Notes: generated by a model from the letters alone, not told the origin. A stretch of DNA of 64,000 bases from Myxacorys chilensis ATA2-1-KO14 (GCA_019359275.1 JAHHHP010000018.1:1-64000), one strand, 5' to 3'; positions 17,700 to 27,362 are shown, counted from the first letter of the stretch. Translations and numbers: made by a program.

Positions 17700-18218
17700 A
17701 AATTCTCGAACAATGTTCTAAACCTGTGGACGAACGCTTAGACAGCGCGCCCAAATTTGTAGCGATTCATAGACAAATCAATCACCGCGTCATGCAGCCA
17801 GATAGACTTGGAAAAGCTAAATAATTTCGCGAGCAAGCCGCTTGACCTGGGTACAACGCATCAAGTGTTTGCTCTCAATCGTTTGAGTACTTGTTTCACA
17901 ACAGTACGTTTAGTCTAGCTAGATTCTCTTCCAATGCTGAAGTCGCTCCTGCGATCTGGGCCTCAGCACAAGAACATAGATTGAGGATATCTACAATTTC
18001 TGCTTGGGAAGTCGCGGTAAAACTAGCTTGGAAAAGTTAGCTTCCTTAGAAATTCGTGCAAGGTTCAGGGATTGGGTCTGAATACGTCGTGGCGCAATCT
18101 CTGAACCTTGATAAGTTGCAAAGTGGTAAAAAAGGAGTAGCGATCTTCAACAATAAACCCTCAACTCCAAGATTTAAGTTGAGGGCATTTGAGATCTAAT
18201 GGCCTAGTGGGAAAAAAC
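17700..18218. other. Intergenic gap between desaturase and gap2, with two hairpins
   Basis: No convincing gene is visible. The gap holds an imperfect 16-bp inverted repeat at 18059-18110 (CAAGGTTCAGGGATTG against CAATCTCTGAACCTTG, one non-Watson-Crick pair, 20-nt loop) and a second hairpin at 18158-18185. The part next to 17699 should carry the desaturase promoter; no clear -35/-10 pair was identified. Confidence 0.6.
18158..18185 (-). terminator. Probable terminator of gap2
   Basis: CCCTCAACT at 18158-18166 pairs with AGTTGAGGG at 18177-18185 around a 10-nt loop. It lies 34 bp beyond the gap2 stop. Read on the minus strand it is followed by a short T-rich tract (TTTATTG). Confidence 0.65.
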
Positions 18219-19232
18219 CTACTTAACCCAGTTCTGAGCCACAACTTCAGCGAGGTCAACTACACGTTGGCTATAGCCCCACTCGTTGTCATACCAAGCC
18301 ACAACCTTCACCATATCGCCGCCCATCACCATTGTTAGGGCTGAGTCTACGATCGAAGACTCGTCTGTACCCGCGTGGTCGCTCGATACCAAGGGCAGAT
18401 CGCAATACTTCAAAATGCCTTTCATCGAACCCTCGGCAGCATCTTTCAGAGCTTGATTAACTTGTTCAGCGATCGTGCTCTTCTCGACGTTGACTACTAG
18501 ATCCACAACAGACACGTTGGGGGTCGGAACGCGCAGAGCAATTCCGTTGAGCTTACCGCTCAATGCAGGCAACACCAAGGCAACGGCTTTGGCTGCACCT
18601 GTAGAAGTCGGAACAATGTTCACAGCCGCCGCCCGCGCACGGCGCAAATCTCGGTGGCTAGCATCGAGAATGCGCTGGTCGCCCGTGTAGCTGTGTGTCG
18701 TGGTCATCGTGCCTTTGATGATGCCAAAATTCTCGTGCAGCACCTTGGCAACCGGGGCAAGGCAGTTTGTGGTACAGCTTGCATTACTAATGATGTTGTG
18801 CTTGTTGTGGTCGTAATCGTGATGATTGACGCCAACCACAAACGTCCCATCTTCATTCTTGCCAGGAGCTGTGATCAATACCTTCTTTGCACCCGCATTC
18901 AGGTGCTTTGTCGCGCCCTCTTTGCTGATGAACACACCCGTCGACTCAATGATTAGATCGATATCCCATTCGCCCCAAGGCAAATTTTCTGGGTTGCGAT
19001 CGGACGTGCATTTGATTTTTTTACCGTTGACCGTGAGGGTATTCTCATCGGCTTCAATGTCTCCGGTAAATTTGCCCAACATCGAGTCGTACCTCAGCAA
19101 GTGAGCATTGGTTCTAGGGTCAGATGTGTCGTTGATCGCGACAACCTCTAACTGACTGTTCTCCCGACCCGCCCAGCATCGCATGAAATTGCGTCCAATG
19201 CGTCCAAAGCCGTTGATCGCTACTCTAATCAC
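18219..19232 (-). CDS. gap2: Glyceraldehyde-3-phosphate dehydrogenase, photosynthetic Gap2 type
   Basis: A 337-residue GAPDH. In cyanobacteria Gap2 works in the Calvin cycle and gluconeogenesis with NADPH or NADH. The nucleotide fold starts [12 protein letters not shown]. After strand two comes [18 protein letters not shown], the Gap2-like form rather than the Asp-containing glycolytic Gap1 form. The catalytic Cys is at about 153 in [12 protein letters not shown], the His in THSYTGDQ, and [12 protein letters not shown] ends the protein. The only start consistent with homologues is GTG at 19232. It is monocistronic. Confidence 0.94.
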   Translation of the reverse strand: MIRVAINGFGRIGRNFMRCWAGRENSQLEVVAINDTSDPRTNAHLLRYDSMLGKFTGDIEADENTLTVNGKKIKCTSDRNPENLPWGEWDIDLIIESTGVFISKEGATKHLNAGAKKVLITAPGKNEDGTFVVGVNHHDYDHNKHNIISNASCTTNCLAPVAKVLHENFGIIKGTMTTTHSYTGDQRILDASHRDLRRARAAAVNIVPTSTGAAKAVALVLPALSGKLNGIALRVPTPNVSVVDLVVNVEKSTIAEQVNQALKDAAEGSMKGILKYCDLPLVSSDHAGTDESSIVDSALTMVMGGDMVKVVAWYDNEWGYSQRVVDLAEVVAQNWVK

Positions 19233-20240
19233 TGCGTCTTGCCCTCTGAATATAAATACCTATTGATGGATTACATCATACCTTAAAAAGCACTGCAACT
19301 TTTGTCCCTTAACCGTCATGGAACGGGAAAATTATTGAAGGTTTCGATGGCACCATTTTGTGAATTGAGGTCTAGCGAAGGCATTGGGAATAACCCTTTG
19401 CGGTTGAATACAGCGTTAGCAGTTGGGGTACGGTGATTCGGATGGAATTTGTACTTCGCTACGAACACACTCGTACTACATTTGGAGCTGAGGCCTGTTC
19501 ACTGAAAGAACTCTAATGAAATGATTTTGCGCTCTCATTGCTCGCCCAATTAAATGAGGAAGAGGAAACGAGGAAAAGGAAAAGATACTGTTCAGCGAAC
19601 TCAGGTTACTGCTCTCATGCCTTATTGGTCGCAAGATGGACATCTTCTGCCCAGCTTTGAAGCCGATCGACAAAATAACTGCAAGGTGATGGCTAGCTTC
19701 TACGATCGCCTCTATTAAATCTCAACCTAAAGAATTGTTTTCACCCTGAAATTGTTATGGCAAAATTTGTAGCAACATTGACGATTTGAATCGGATAAAT
19801 AGTGAATTCGATTTGCTTGCGGTTTCGCTTAGATCGTGTCATTTAATAGGAGGTTAGTTTTGGAAGACAACTCAGACTTACTGTAAAAACAAAAAGTTTG
19901 GGCAATCCATCACAACTCCTAACCTGCTTCTTATTTACAATGTGCGGCTACCGATTTTGTCGATTATTGAAAGCCACTAGTTGAGTGGGCAACTTTAGTT
20001 AAAGATCATAGATTTCTTTCGGGAATCGACGACTTCCGCCCTGTATCTAACAAATTAGGGTGAGCATTTATGGTTAATTGATGAGTAAGGCAAGGAAACA
20101 TTCAGCTTTTACGGTGCAGTTTTGACTGACATTTTTTGAATCACAAATAAAGGAATCGAAATTTTGATCTAGCTATACCGTCAAAAAGCAATCCTTGATA
20201 TGATATCGCGTGTCATTGGTGTGGTGTGTAAGGAGCAAAA
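19233..20240. other. 1-kb divergent intergenic region, gap2 and murC
   Basis: No recognisable gene. It must hold the gap2 and murC promoters. A 54-codon reading frame at 19554-19718 on the plus strand (starting MRKRKRGKGKDTVQRTQ) has no Shine-Dalgarno and no recognised relatives, so it is not called. Short A/T-rich blocks near 19740-19910 and 20060-20200 include an AAGGAG ribosome-binding site for murC. No ncRNA family was recognised. Confidence 0.5.
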
Positions 20241-21740
20241 ATGCTGACTTCCGTTGACTTCAGCGGCAGACCATTTCATTTCATCGGCATTGGTGGAATT
20301 GGAATGTCAGCCCTTGCTTATGTTCTGCTCGAACGTAAGCTGCCAGTTTCTGGTTCGGATCTGCGTCTCAGTCATATTACAGAGCGACTAAAAACGTTAG
20401 GCGCTCACATTTTTTTAAGTCAGGATGCTTCAAATCTTGAGCATTTTTCTCAAGTCCGCGCTGAAGCTGAGGTGATGGCGATCGCGTCTTCTGTCGCTAC
20501 GGTTACACCGATTGCCAATCGCCGCTTGACTGGTTCCTCTATGGTTTTGCCGCAAGTCATTTGTTCGACTGCCATCAATGAATCTAATGCTGAATATCAA
20601 GCCGCATTAGAGCTAGGATGTCCGATCTTTCATCGATCTGACTTACTCGCTGCGCTGATCAAGGACTATCGAAGCATTGCGATCGCAGGCACTCACGGCA
20701 AGACGACAACGAGCAGTTTGATTAGCTATTTGTTGCTCGAAGCGGATCTCGATCCGACGGTAATCGTCGGCGGCGAGGTCAAAGCGTGGCAAGGCAACGC
20801 TCGGTTTGGACAGGGTGACTATTTAGTAGCAGAAGCCGATGAGTCCGACGGGTCACTAGTGAAGTTTGAGCCGTATGTTGGCATTATTACTAACGCCGAA
20901 CTCGATCATCCCGATCACTACAGCAGTCTAGATGAAGTAGTCGAAATCTTCCAAACGTTTGCAAGCCGCTGCAAAGTGACAATTGGCTGCATCGATTGTG
21001 AAACTGTGCGCGATCGCATTACTCCAAACATCTCCTACAGCCTCAATCCAGACTCTGGCGCAGACTACACCGTTGATCAGATCCGCTATCAGGGAGATGG
21101 TACAACTGCACGAGTGTTAGAACATGGGCAGGTTTTAGGACAACTCAATATTCAATTGCTGGGTCATCACAATTTGAGCAATGCGATCGCGGCGGTTGCG
21201 GTGGGTCGATTACTAGGGCTTGAATTTCCGGTGATTGCTCGTGCTTTAGCCTCCTTTGAGGGCGCACGGCGTCGCTTTGAGCATCGTGGAGCCGCAAACA
21301 ACATTCTGTTTATCGATGATTACGCTCACCACCCCAGTGAAATTCGGGCGACCTTGAGTTCCGCTCGCTTACAGGCGGCAGAATCTTCGCCAAAGCGCCG
21401 GGTTGTGGCAGTCTTTCAACCGCACCGCTATAGCCGCACCGCAACCTTTTTAACAGAGTTTGCCGAATCCTTCCGGGATGCTGATGTAGTTGTCCTGAGT
21501 GATATTTATAGTGCAGGTGAACCTGATTCTGGGCAGATTAACGGTCAGCAAGTTGCTGATTTATTCGCCACACGCCATTCGAGGGTACACTACCAACCGA
21601 CGCTACCTGCCATTAGCAATTTTCTAGCAGCAACGCTGGCTCCTGGTGATCTGGTCATCTTTTTGGGGGCCGGAAATCTGAACCAACTCATCCCGGACGC
21701 GATCTCAACTCAGCAAGTGGCTGAGAAAGCAGCTTCTTAA
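20241..21740 (+). CDS. murC: UDP-N-acetylmuramate--L-alanine ligase
   Basis: A 499-residue cytoplasmic ligase that adds L-alanine to UDP-MurNAc, the first amino acid of the peptidoglycan stem. The N-terminal nucleotide fold reads FIGIGGIGMSALAYVLL, the ATP P-loop is GTHGKTTTSS at about residues 150-159, and the Mur-ligase motifs EADESDGSL and HHNLSNAIAAVAVG follow. The C-terminal domain has DDYAHHPSEI and FQPHRYSRT. AAGGAG lies six bases before the ATG. murB follows 88 bp downstream, so the pair is probably one transcript, as in many cyanobacteria. Confidence 0.97.
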   Translation: MLTSVDFSGRPFHFIGIGGIGMSALAYVLLERKLPVSGSDLRLSHITERLKTLGAHIFLSQDASNLEHFSQVRAEAEVMAIASSVATVTPIANRRLTGSSMVLPQVICSTAINESNAEYQAALELGCPIFHRSDLLAALIKDYRSIAIAGTHGKTTTSSLISYLLLEADLDPTVIVGGEVKAWQGNARFGQGDYLVAEADESDGSLVKFEPYVGIITNAELDHPDHYSSLDEVVEIFQTFASRCKVTIGCIDCETVRDRITPNISYSLNPDSGADYTVDQIRYQGDGTTARVLEHGQVLGQLNIQLLGHHNLSNAIAAVAVGRLLGLEFPVIARALASFEGARRRFEHRGAANNILFIDDYAHHPSEIRATLSSARLQAAESSPKRRVVAVFQPHRYSRTATFLTEFAESFRDADVVVLSDIYSAGEPDSGQINGQQVADLFATRHSRVHYQPTLPAISNFLAATLAPGDLVIFLGAGNLNQLIPDAISTQQVAEKAAS

Positions 21741-21828
21741 TTTTGTCTGCGCTGTGAATGCTTAAGCTTCCTCAGCGAGACTCGCCTCGGTCTCGGGTTG
21801 GAGCCTTCAAAAAAATAACGAAACCCAT

Positions 21829-22869
21829 ATGACTCTCTCTAGTGATCCTCGGACTGTTCCCGCTTCTGTGAAGCTCGGCTTTTCTGGCACAGGACTTTAC
21901 GCCCGCCCCACCGCCCGATTAGCACCGATCGCGGCTCCGGAGGAACCGCACAAAAAGCTGGCCATGATCCCCCTCCCTGGTACTGACTTGATGATCAAAG
22001 CGAATGTTCCAATGGCATCGCTAACGTCATTTCGAGTGGGCGGCCCGGCAGAATGGTATATTGCGCCGAGGCGGCTCGACGAGCTACACGCGAGTTTAGA
22101 TTGGGCGCGATCGCAAGGGCTGCCAGTGACGATGCTGGGAGCCGGATCGAATTTGCTTGTAAGCGATCGCGGCATTTCAGGACTCGTGATTTCAACTCGG
22201 TTTTTGCGCTATGCCGAATTCGACGAAGCGAGCGGACGGGTGACGGTTGGGGCAGGGGAACCGTTGCCGAGATTAGCGTGGAGACTTGCCGATCGCGGCT
22301 GGCAAGGGTTTGAATGGGCAGTTGGCATTCCCGGTACGGTGGGCGGTGCTGTGGTGATGAACGCAGGCGCACACGGAGACTGTGTAGCAGATATTTTGGT
22401 AGACACTCAGGTCGTCCTTCCAAACGGCTCAACCAAAATTCTGACTCCAGATGATCTGAAATATCAGTATCGAACTTCTGCCCTCCAAGGCAGCCAGAAG
22501 CTCGTCACTCAAGCCACTTTTCAACTACAGCCGAGCGCTAATCCAACGGAGCTAGTCGCTCTCACAGACGCCCACAAGCAACAGCGACAGCGTACACAAC
22601 CCTACGACTTCCCCAGCTGTGGGAGCGTGTTCCGAAATCCTGACTCTCATAAAGCGGGCTGGCTGATCGAGCAGGTGGGACTAAAGGGGCATCAAATTGG
22701 GGGCGCTCAAGTCGCTCAGCGCCACGCTAATTTCATTTTGAACTGCGGTGGTGCTACGGCGACAGACATCTTTCAACTGATTCACCACGTTCAATCTCGG
22801 GTTCAGCAAGAATGGTCGTTGTGGCTAGAGCCAGAAGTCAAGATGCTAGGTGAATTCCAGATAAGTTAG
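21829..22869 (+). CDS. murB: UDP-N-acetylenolpyruvoylglucosamine reductase
   Basis: A 346-residue FAD enzyme that reduces enolpyruvyl-UDP-GlcNAc to UDP-MurNAc, just before MurC in the pathway. FAD-binding motifs include SFRVGGPAEWYI, LGAGSNLLVSDRG and GIPGTVGGAVVMNAGA. The active-site Ser is in SCGSVFRNP and the proton-donating Glu in LEPEVKMLG. This is the short type I/II form without a long insertion. The first 50 residues are a variable extension that may not all be translated; in-frame later starts exist (for example before IPLPGTDLM). Read with murC. Confidence 0.96.
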   Translation: MTLSSDPRTVPASVKLGFSGTGLYARPTARLAPIAAPEEPHKKLAMIPLPGTDLMIKANVPMASLTSFRVGGPAEWYIAPRRLDELHASLDWARSQGLPVTMLGAGSNLLVSDRGISGLVISTRFLRYAEFDEASGRVTVGAGEPLPRLAWRLADRGWQGFEWAVGIPGTVGGAVVMNAGAHGDCVADILVDTQVVLPNGSTKILTPDDLKYQYRTSALQGSQKLVTQATFQLQPSANPTELVALTDAHKQQRQRTQPYDFPSCGSVFRNPDSHKAGWLIEQVGLKGHQIGGAQVAQRHANFILNCGGATATDIFQLIHHVQSRVQQEWSLWLEPEVKMLGEFQIS

Positions 22870-23154
22870 GTATGGTGAGTGATTTGAGAGTGAGAGGTAT
22901 GCTGCCTCTAGAGGTTTCCTTTAACGCAAATAGGTGGAATCGTTAGAAGCAGACTGGTGCTTGGTGTAAGGCCTACGATCGCGTCTTGACGAGATGGACT
23001 CTACTTACTGTATCGGTTATCTTCACCCAATAAAGTTACAAATTACGAACCGCACTTTAAGCTTGTGGCTCGAATTCGGCTAATGTCTCGAACTGATGTC
23101 ATGATTCAGCGAGCCGATGTCATAATGTAGCTGTTTGACTTTACACAGGAAGTT
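22870..23154. other. Intergenic region with degenerate direct repeats
   Basis: A 285-bp gap without a gene. Near 23090-23130 the motif CGAACTGATGTCAT recurs as CGAGCCGATGTCAT with 18-20 bp spacing, just ahead of the YbaB-like gene. No terminator is seen after murB. Confidence 0.45.
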
Positions 23155-23505
23155 ATGTCACAAGGACAGGGATTCGGCTTCGGGCTTGGCAAGATGAAAG
23201 AGTTTGCTGACGCCATCAAGAAAGCGCAACAAGTTCAAGAAGGGGCAAAGAAACTTCAGGAAGAACTAGAGGCGATGGAGATCGAAGGTGAAGCAGGCGG
23301 CGGCATCGTCAAGGTGGTGATGAGCGGCAACCAAGAACCTTTGCGTGTCGTTCTGACGCCAGAAGCGTTGCAAGAAGAGGCGGATGTGTTGTCTGACTTG
23401 GTGTTGGCAGCGATGAAAGATTCTTATACAAAATCTACCGCCACCATGCGCGAGAAGATGGAAGACCTCACGGGTGGTTTGAATCTTCCAGGAATGATGG
23501 GCTAA
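23155..23505 (+). CDS. YbaB/EbfC family nucleoid-associated protein
   Basis: A 116-residue small DNA-binding protein of the YbaB/EbfC family, which forms tweezer-like dimers and coats DNA non-specifically. Visible are the helical start [21 protein letters not shown], the strand segment [19 protein letters not shown] and the closing helix [18 protein letters not shown]. The C-terminus has the Gly/Met-rich tail NLPGMMG common in the family. In other bacteria the gene sits by dnaX/recR; here it sits between murB and a phosphatase. AGGA lies 7 bases before the ATG. Confidence 0.92.
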   Translation: MSQGQGFGFGLGKMKEFADAIKKAQQVQEGAKKLQEELEAMEIEGEAGGGIVKVVMSGNQEPLRVVLTPEALQEEADVLSDLVLAAMKDSYTKSTATMREKMEDLTGGLNLPGMMG

Positions 23506-23576
23506 ACGTTGTTGGACGTAGGTTCTAGAACGCAGGTTCTACAAGGTCCTACAACGGTTTTCATAAAGCAAAATAA

Positions 23577-23619
23577 GATTGAACCGGGCGATATGATGGA
23601 CTGATTGCCCGGTTCAATC
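23577..23619. terminator. 13-bp hairpin between the ebfC-like gene and phosphatase gene
   Basis: GATTGAACCGGGC (23577-23589) pairs exactly with 23607-23619 across a 17-nt loop. It is G+C-rich but has no following T run. It ends 11 bp before the next start codon, so it may act as a terminator or as an attenuating structure in the 5' leader. Confidence 0.6.
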
Positions 23620-23630
23620 GTATTAGGTCT

Positions 23631-24119
23631 ATGGCTTATAAATTGCTGTTTGTCTGTTTGGGAAATATCTGTCGCTCTCCGTCGGCTGAGAACATCATGA
23701 ATCATTTGGTTCGGGATGCAGGGTTGAGCGGCGAAATTGCGTGTGATTCTGCTGGAACATCGAGCTACCACATTGGCAGTCCGCCCGATCGCAGAATGAC
23801 GATCGCAGCTAAGGCGCAAGGAATTGATCTGGTTGGTCAGGCGCGGCAATTTGTGCGATCGGACTTTGAAGAATTTGATTTGATCCTAGCGATGGATCGC
23901 GAAAACTATGAGGAAATCTGTTCTGTTGACCGGGCTGGGACGCACCGCGACAAGGTTCGCTTGATGTGTAATTTTTGCACTCGTCACACCCTCAAGGAAG
24001 TGCCTGATCCTTACTACGGCGGTGAAGAAGGATTTAATCAGGTGATTGACTTGTTGATGGATGCTTGCGAAGGATTGTTGAACTACGTGATTCGAGAAAA
24101 AGAACTAGTTCGCCGCTAA
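23631..24119 (+). CDS. Low-molecular-weight protein-tyrosine phosphatase
   Basis: A 162-residue phosphatase. The P-loop CLGNICRSPSAE holds the nucleophile Cys at residue 9 and Arg at 15. The general-acid Asp is in VPDPYYGGEEGFNQV (about residues 124-138). Length and both motifs are normal, so it should be active. Bacterial relatives regulate exopolysaccharide kinases or arsenate reduction; an adjacent tyrosine kinase is not seen, so the substrate is unknown. ATG at 23631, with a short leader containing the preceding hairpin. Confidence 0.93.
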   Translation: MAYKLLFVCLGNICRSPSAENIMNHLVRDAGLSGEIACDSAGTSSYHIGSPPDRRMTIAAKAQGIDLVGQARQFVRSDFEEFDLILAMDRENYEEICSVDRAGTHRDKVRLMCNFCTRHTLKEVPDPYYGGEEGFNQVIDLLMDACEGLLNYVIREKELVRR

Positions 24120-24186
24120 AGCGGTTTGTTATCTCGCTTTGGAGTTTGGGGCTAAATGATGTTGAAGCAATTGGTAAGACATCATC

Positions 24187-24957
24187 ATGAATTCAATTAC
24201 TGCGAATTCATCTGTTAAGTTTCGCGTGGCAACTTGGAATCTTGAACGCCCCAAGCAAAATGGCTGGATCAAAAATCAGCGCCGTCTCGATCAGATTCTC
24301 GATATTGATGCAGATGTGTGGGTACTGACTGAAACGAACGCCGCGATCGCTCTTGGAAGCGATTACGAGTCTGTTGCGTCTTGCGCCTCCGAGTATTACG
24401 AAGCCGGTGAAAATCTTGCAACGATTTGGTCACGCTGGAAGATACGGAGTTGCATTCCCACCTTTGATCCGACTTATGCGGTTTGTGCTGAAGTGGATTC
24501 ACCGTTCGGCGCAATGCTTGTTTATGGAACTGTCATCCCTTACGCCAACGAGAAAGGCATCAGTGGGACGGCTAAGCGATGGGAAGAGCATCGCCAATCC
24601 ATTCGTCAGCATCATCAGGATTGGTTACGCATTGGGAAGCAGTACCCCAATCATCTAATGTGCGTTGCAGGCGATTTCAATCAAAGTCGAGATGGTTCGG
24701 GTTGGTACGAAGAAAAAGAGTCAGTTGGGCTGTTGAGTGCAGCCTTAAACGATCTTTCACTCGACTGTGTGACGAAGGAAAATATGATGGAGAGAGGGCT
24801 TTCGCGGGCAACGGTGGATCACATTTGTTTGTCTAAGAGTTTAGTGCCTCATCTGGTGAATGTCGGGGCTTGGGAGGGAACCACGCCAGAGAAGGGGAAA
24901 ATGAGCGACCACAATGGTGTGTTTGTGGACATGATGGCGGAAGTGACCGCAAGATAA
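24187..24957 (+). CDS. Endonuclease/exonuclease/phosphatase (EEP) family protein
   Basis: A 256-residue metal-dependent phosphoesterase fold. The family motifs are visible: VATWNLERPKQNGW (Asn ligand, residues 14-20), DADVWVLTETN (Glu ligand about 50), CVAGDFNQSRDGSG (Asp and Asn, about 160-170), ATVDHICLSK and KMSDHNGVFVDM with the terminal His. It has no signal peptide, so it is probably cytoplasmic. The substrate (DNA, RNA, nucleotide or lipid phosphate) cannot be told from sequence. The first Asn motif is well kept, so activity is likely. Independent gene. Confidence 0.88.
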   Translation: MNSITANSSVKFRVATWNLERPKQNGWIKNQRRLDQILDIDADVWVLTETNAAIALGSDYESVASCASEYYEAGENLATIWSRWKIRSCIPTFDPTYAVCAEVDSPFGAMLVYGTVIPYANEKGISGTAKRWEEHRQSIRQHHQDWLRIGKQYPNHLMCVAGDFNQSRDGSGWYEEKESVGLLSAALNDLSLDCVTKENMMERGLSRATVDHICLSKSLVPHLVNVGAWEGTTPEKGKMSDHNGVFVDMMAEVTAR

Positions 24958-25014
24958 CCCGTTGCGGCCTTGAAAAATTTGCTCTACTAAAACCAAAATG
25001 TCTCCCAACCCAAG

Positions 25015-25668
25015 CTAATCTACAAGCTGATGCTCGATTGCATAGCGGACTAATTCTGCTCGATTGTTGGTGTCTGTTTTTCTAAGCAAACTACTGACAT
25101 ACTTCTCGACGGTGCGAGAACTGAGATGAAGCTGGCCCCCGATTTGACCGTTCGAGAGTCCATCGCTAAGCAAGATCAGCACCTCTTTCTCGCGGGATGT
25201 TAAGTCAATGAGCGACGGGGGATATTTGCTGAGGGACTCCGGTCGCTCCGTTGGTTCTGCCGCTTGCATCCGCGATCGCCATTCTGACTCGATCATCTGC
25301 ACCCGATCAAGCAAATTTCGGACGACCGCGCCTAGCTCGGTCAACTCGAACGGTTTTGCCAAATAGACATCACAGCCTAGCTGATAGCCTAAAACCCGTT
25401 CTTGAGAATCTGTCCGTCCTGTTAGAAACACCACAGGTAGCAACCGCATTGAAGGACGTTTGCGGACTTGCTTAACGAATTCATAGCCATCCATCTGTGG
25501 CATGGTGACATCAGTAACGATTAAATGGGGCTGATCGGTTTCAACTAGGGCAAACGCTTCCTTGCCGTTCTCAGCTGACAAGACTGAGTAACCGCAGGAT
25601 TCGAGGTAATCACTGATTGAGAGGCGAGTGCCTAAGTCGTCTTCAGCTACGAGAATGGTCAACGGCAT
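25015..25668 (-). CDS. Response regulator, NarL/LuxR type
   Basis: A 217-residue two-component regulator. The receiver domain (about residues 2-120) has the acidic pair in VAEDD, phospho-acceptor Asp in IVTDVTMPQMDGYEF, Thr in FLTGR and Lys in LAKPFE. A linker leads to a LuxR-type helix-turn-helix at about 152-215 (LTSREKEVLILLSDGLSNGQ, then SSRTVEKYVSSLLRKTD). The start is ATG at 25668 (MPLTILVAEDD). No histidine kinase is adjacent, so the partner is unknown. Chloroplast Ycf29-like regulators have a similar layout. Confidence 0.9.
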   Translation of the reverse strand: MPLTILVAEDDLGTRLSISDYLESCGYSVLSAENGKEAFALVETDQPHLIVTDVTMPQMDGYEFVKQVRKRPSMRLLPVVFLTGRTDSQERVLGYQLGCDVYLAKPFELTELGAVVRNLLDRVQMIESEWRSRMQAAEPTERPESLSKYPPSLIDLTSREKEVLILLSDGLSNGQIGGQLHLSSRTVEKYVSSLLRKTDTNNRAELVRYAIEHQLVD

Positions 25669-25729
25669 GGACAACAAGCATGTAAATGCGAACAGGGTGG
25701 ATAAAGCCAGAAGACCAGGTAAGACGCCA

Positions 25730-26170
25730 CTATGCCGTCGTCAGATAGTTGAGGTCTTGTAGGAGTCGATTGGCTGTATTCATATCGTAGGGGAAGGGTT
25801 GCCGAAGTGGGCGATAGTCTCGTTCGCAAGCTGCTCCATGTCTTAATACAGCATTGACTAAAACACATGGCTCAGCGCTTGAGTTGATTGCCCCGTGAGG
25901 AACGCCAGGAGGAACCTTAACGATCGTGGGTTGCCTTTCAGTTAGCGGAATGTATTGATACCTACGATTTTGTAACACAACCAGAATGAAGCTTCCGCGC
26001 ACCACAAGCAGTTGATCGGTTTGAAAGTGATGTACGAACAGGTCATCAATTGTACCAGCCGGAACATTGACCAACATCGTTTCGTGGCTTGATTGGGGCG
26101 TGTAGAATTCTGCCATTCCGCCTTTCACCGATGCTAATGGAATAATTTCAATACCGCGTTTCAGACCCAT
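25730..26170 (-). CDS. Cupin-fold protein (sugar epimerase-like)
   Basis: A 146-residue protein with one cupin barrel. FVHHFQTDQLLVVRGSFILVV is the first cupin motif region, and VPPGVPHGAINSS is the second, with the typical Gly-His. The layout resembles dTDP-4-dehydrorhamnose 3,5-epimerase relatives more than metal-dependent dioxygenases, but catalytic residues cannot be confirmed. The ATG at 26170 is clear. The substrate is unknown. Located divergently from the four-gene operon at 26457, which shares its 5' region. Confidence 0.75.
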   Translation of the reverse strand: MGLKRGIEIIPLASVKGGMAEFYTPQSSHETMLVNVPAGTIDDLFVHHFQTDQLLVVRGSFILVVLQNRRYQYIPLTERQPTIVKVPPGVPHGAINSSAEPCVLVNAVLRHGAACERDYRPLRQPFPYDMNTANRLLQDLNYLTTA

Positions 26171-26258
26171 AGCGATTGTCCTCTAGTAGCTCTGGTTTAA
26201 GGGTAAGGTATCTAAACATAAAATTTTGTCTTTACTATCACAAGATGCACCATTTTAT

Positions 26259-26292
26259 GATAAAGAGCCTTCTATGGATAAAGAGCTTTCTA
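26259..26292. repeat. Direct repeat, 16 bp, in the cupin/operon divergent region
   Basis: GATAAAGAGCCTTCTA at 26259-26274 recurs with one mismatch at 26277-26292, an 18-bp period. It lies between the cupin start and the operon promoter at 26370, so it may belong to either control region. Confidence 0.75.
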
Positions 26293-26369
26293 AGACTCAG
26301 CCTGATTCTTTGCCTACCTATCGGTTAAAAATCTGAGTTAAAACTGCGAATTTACGATCGCTGAATGGC

Positions 26370-26419
26370 TTGACTTATTGCTTTTAGTACACTAATACTA
26401 TTAATAGTACTTCTGTACT
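26370..26419 (+). promoter_or_regulatory. Promoter with overlapping palindromes ahead of the four-gene operon
   Basis: TTGACT (26370-26375) and TAATAC (26393-26398), spaced 17 bp, fit a sigma-70 promoter. The -10 box is overlapped by a perfect 14-bp palindrome TACTATTAATAGTA (26396-26409), followed directly by AGTAC-TTCT-GTACT (26406-26419). This arrangement is what a repressor operator over a promoter would look like. The regulator is not known. Confidence 0.6.
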
Positions 26420-26456
26420 ATAGTGATAGGGTGATTCGCTAGCCTCAGGAGCCGCC

Positions 26457-27362
26457 ATGACAGAACTAAAAGCAGACAGCCAATCCACACGAGTACAAGG
26501 ACAATCTAGTGCAAAGACGCGGCGCACGTCTCGGCTAGCAGATCAGCCAGTATCGCCTGAGGGGAGTGAATCGGTTGCTTCAGAACCGGAGGTAGCCCCG
26601 AAGCGAAAGCGCCAGTTGAACACTAAGACCCCTGCAAAAACGAAGCGTCAGGCGGCTACTAAATCTAAGCAGACCATTTCTACCCAAGTCAAACCCATCT
26701 GGGATGTGTCTCGCTCTACGATCGCGTCTCGGTTTGCCCAACTGGAACAAGAGCTTCAACACATTAGCCAACAGTCCGCCTCCATTGTAGAAGAGATGGA
26801 AGCGCTGAGAGCGATCGCACAAGATGTTGATGCCTCTGACCGAAAAGCATCAGGTCTTGAACTGCCGGTCTATTCTGCCAAATCTGATTCTGCCAAATCT
26901 GAAGAATCTGCTCAGCCTTCTAGTCCAGCCGCATCAGAATCCCTTCCAGAACTTCAGATGCCGGAACTTCAGATGCCAGAGGTCATGCAAGCCCGAACAG
27001 CTTCCTCGCCTATTCCTGCTTTCTCTGCCTCTTCCCGTCGTCCTTCCCGGCGGAGTCGGCGTCACACCTTGAAGTCTGTTGCTTTGCAAGTTTGGCAGCG
27101 AGCAACGCATTTGCCCTCCAAACCATCTGCCATTGCCCTTGATGCCCTGCTGTGGATCTTGGCATCAATCGGGTTGCGGTACGGACTGAGCGCGATCGCA
27201 AGTAGCTTGCCAGCACTAGCCCTGCCGATCTCGATGTTGGTATTTGTTCCGGCACTGATGGCAATTTATGCAGCGCTATTTCTGCCTCAAGTCAATTCGG
27301 TCAGCGTTTATCGCTTACTGCTGATTACCGTTGGGTTGCTGATTGGAGGGAAGTTTCTGTGA
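26457..27362 (+). CDS. Uncharacterised membrane protein with basic cytoplasmic region (operon gene 1)
   Basis: A 301-residue protein that I do not recognise. Residues 1-85 are polar and very basic (AGPKRKRQ-type segments; KTPAKTKRQAATKSK). Residues 85-130 form a probable coiled coil (ASRFAQLEQELQHISQQSAS, EEMEALRAIAQDV), followed by a low-complexity Ser/Pro region with a tandem ELQMP repeat at about 162-176. The last 100 residues contain two or three membrane helices (IALDALLWILASIGLRYGL, LALPISMLVFVPALMAIYAA, LLLITVGLLIGG). The long basic tail could bind nucleic acid or acidic surfaces; this is inference. AGGAG precedes the ATG. The stop overlaps the next start. Confidence 0.75.
   Translation: MTELKADSQSTRVQGQSSAKTRRTSRLADQPVSPEGSESVASEPEVAPKRKRQLNTKTPAKTKRQAATKSKQTISTQVKPIWDVSRSTIASRFAQLEQELQHISQQSASIVEEMEALRAIAQDVDASDRKASGLELPVYSAKSDSAKSEESAQPSSPAASESLPELQMPELQMPEVMQARTASSPIPAFSASSRRPSRRSRRHTLKSVALQVWQRATHLPSKPSAIALDALLWILASIGLRYGLSAIASSLPALALPISMLVFVPALMAIYAALFLPQVNSVSVYRLLLITVGLLIGGKFL

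Noticed and set aside
19554..19718. 54-codon plus-strand frame in the gap2/murC gap (MRKRKRGKGKDTVQRTQ...)
   Set aside because: No Shine-Dalgarno, no family, and a competing minus-strand frame covers the same bases. Not strong enough to call.
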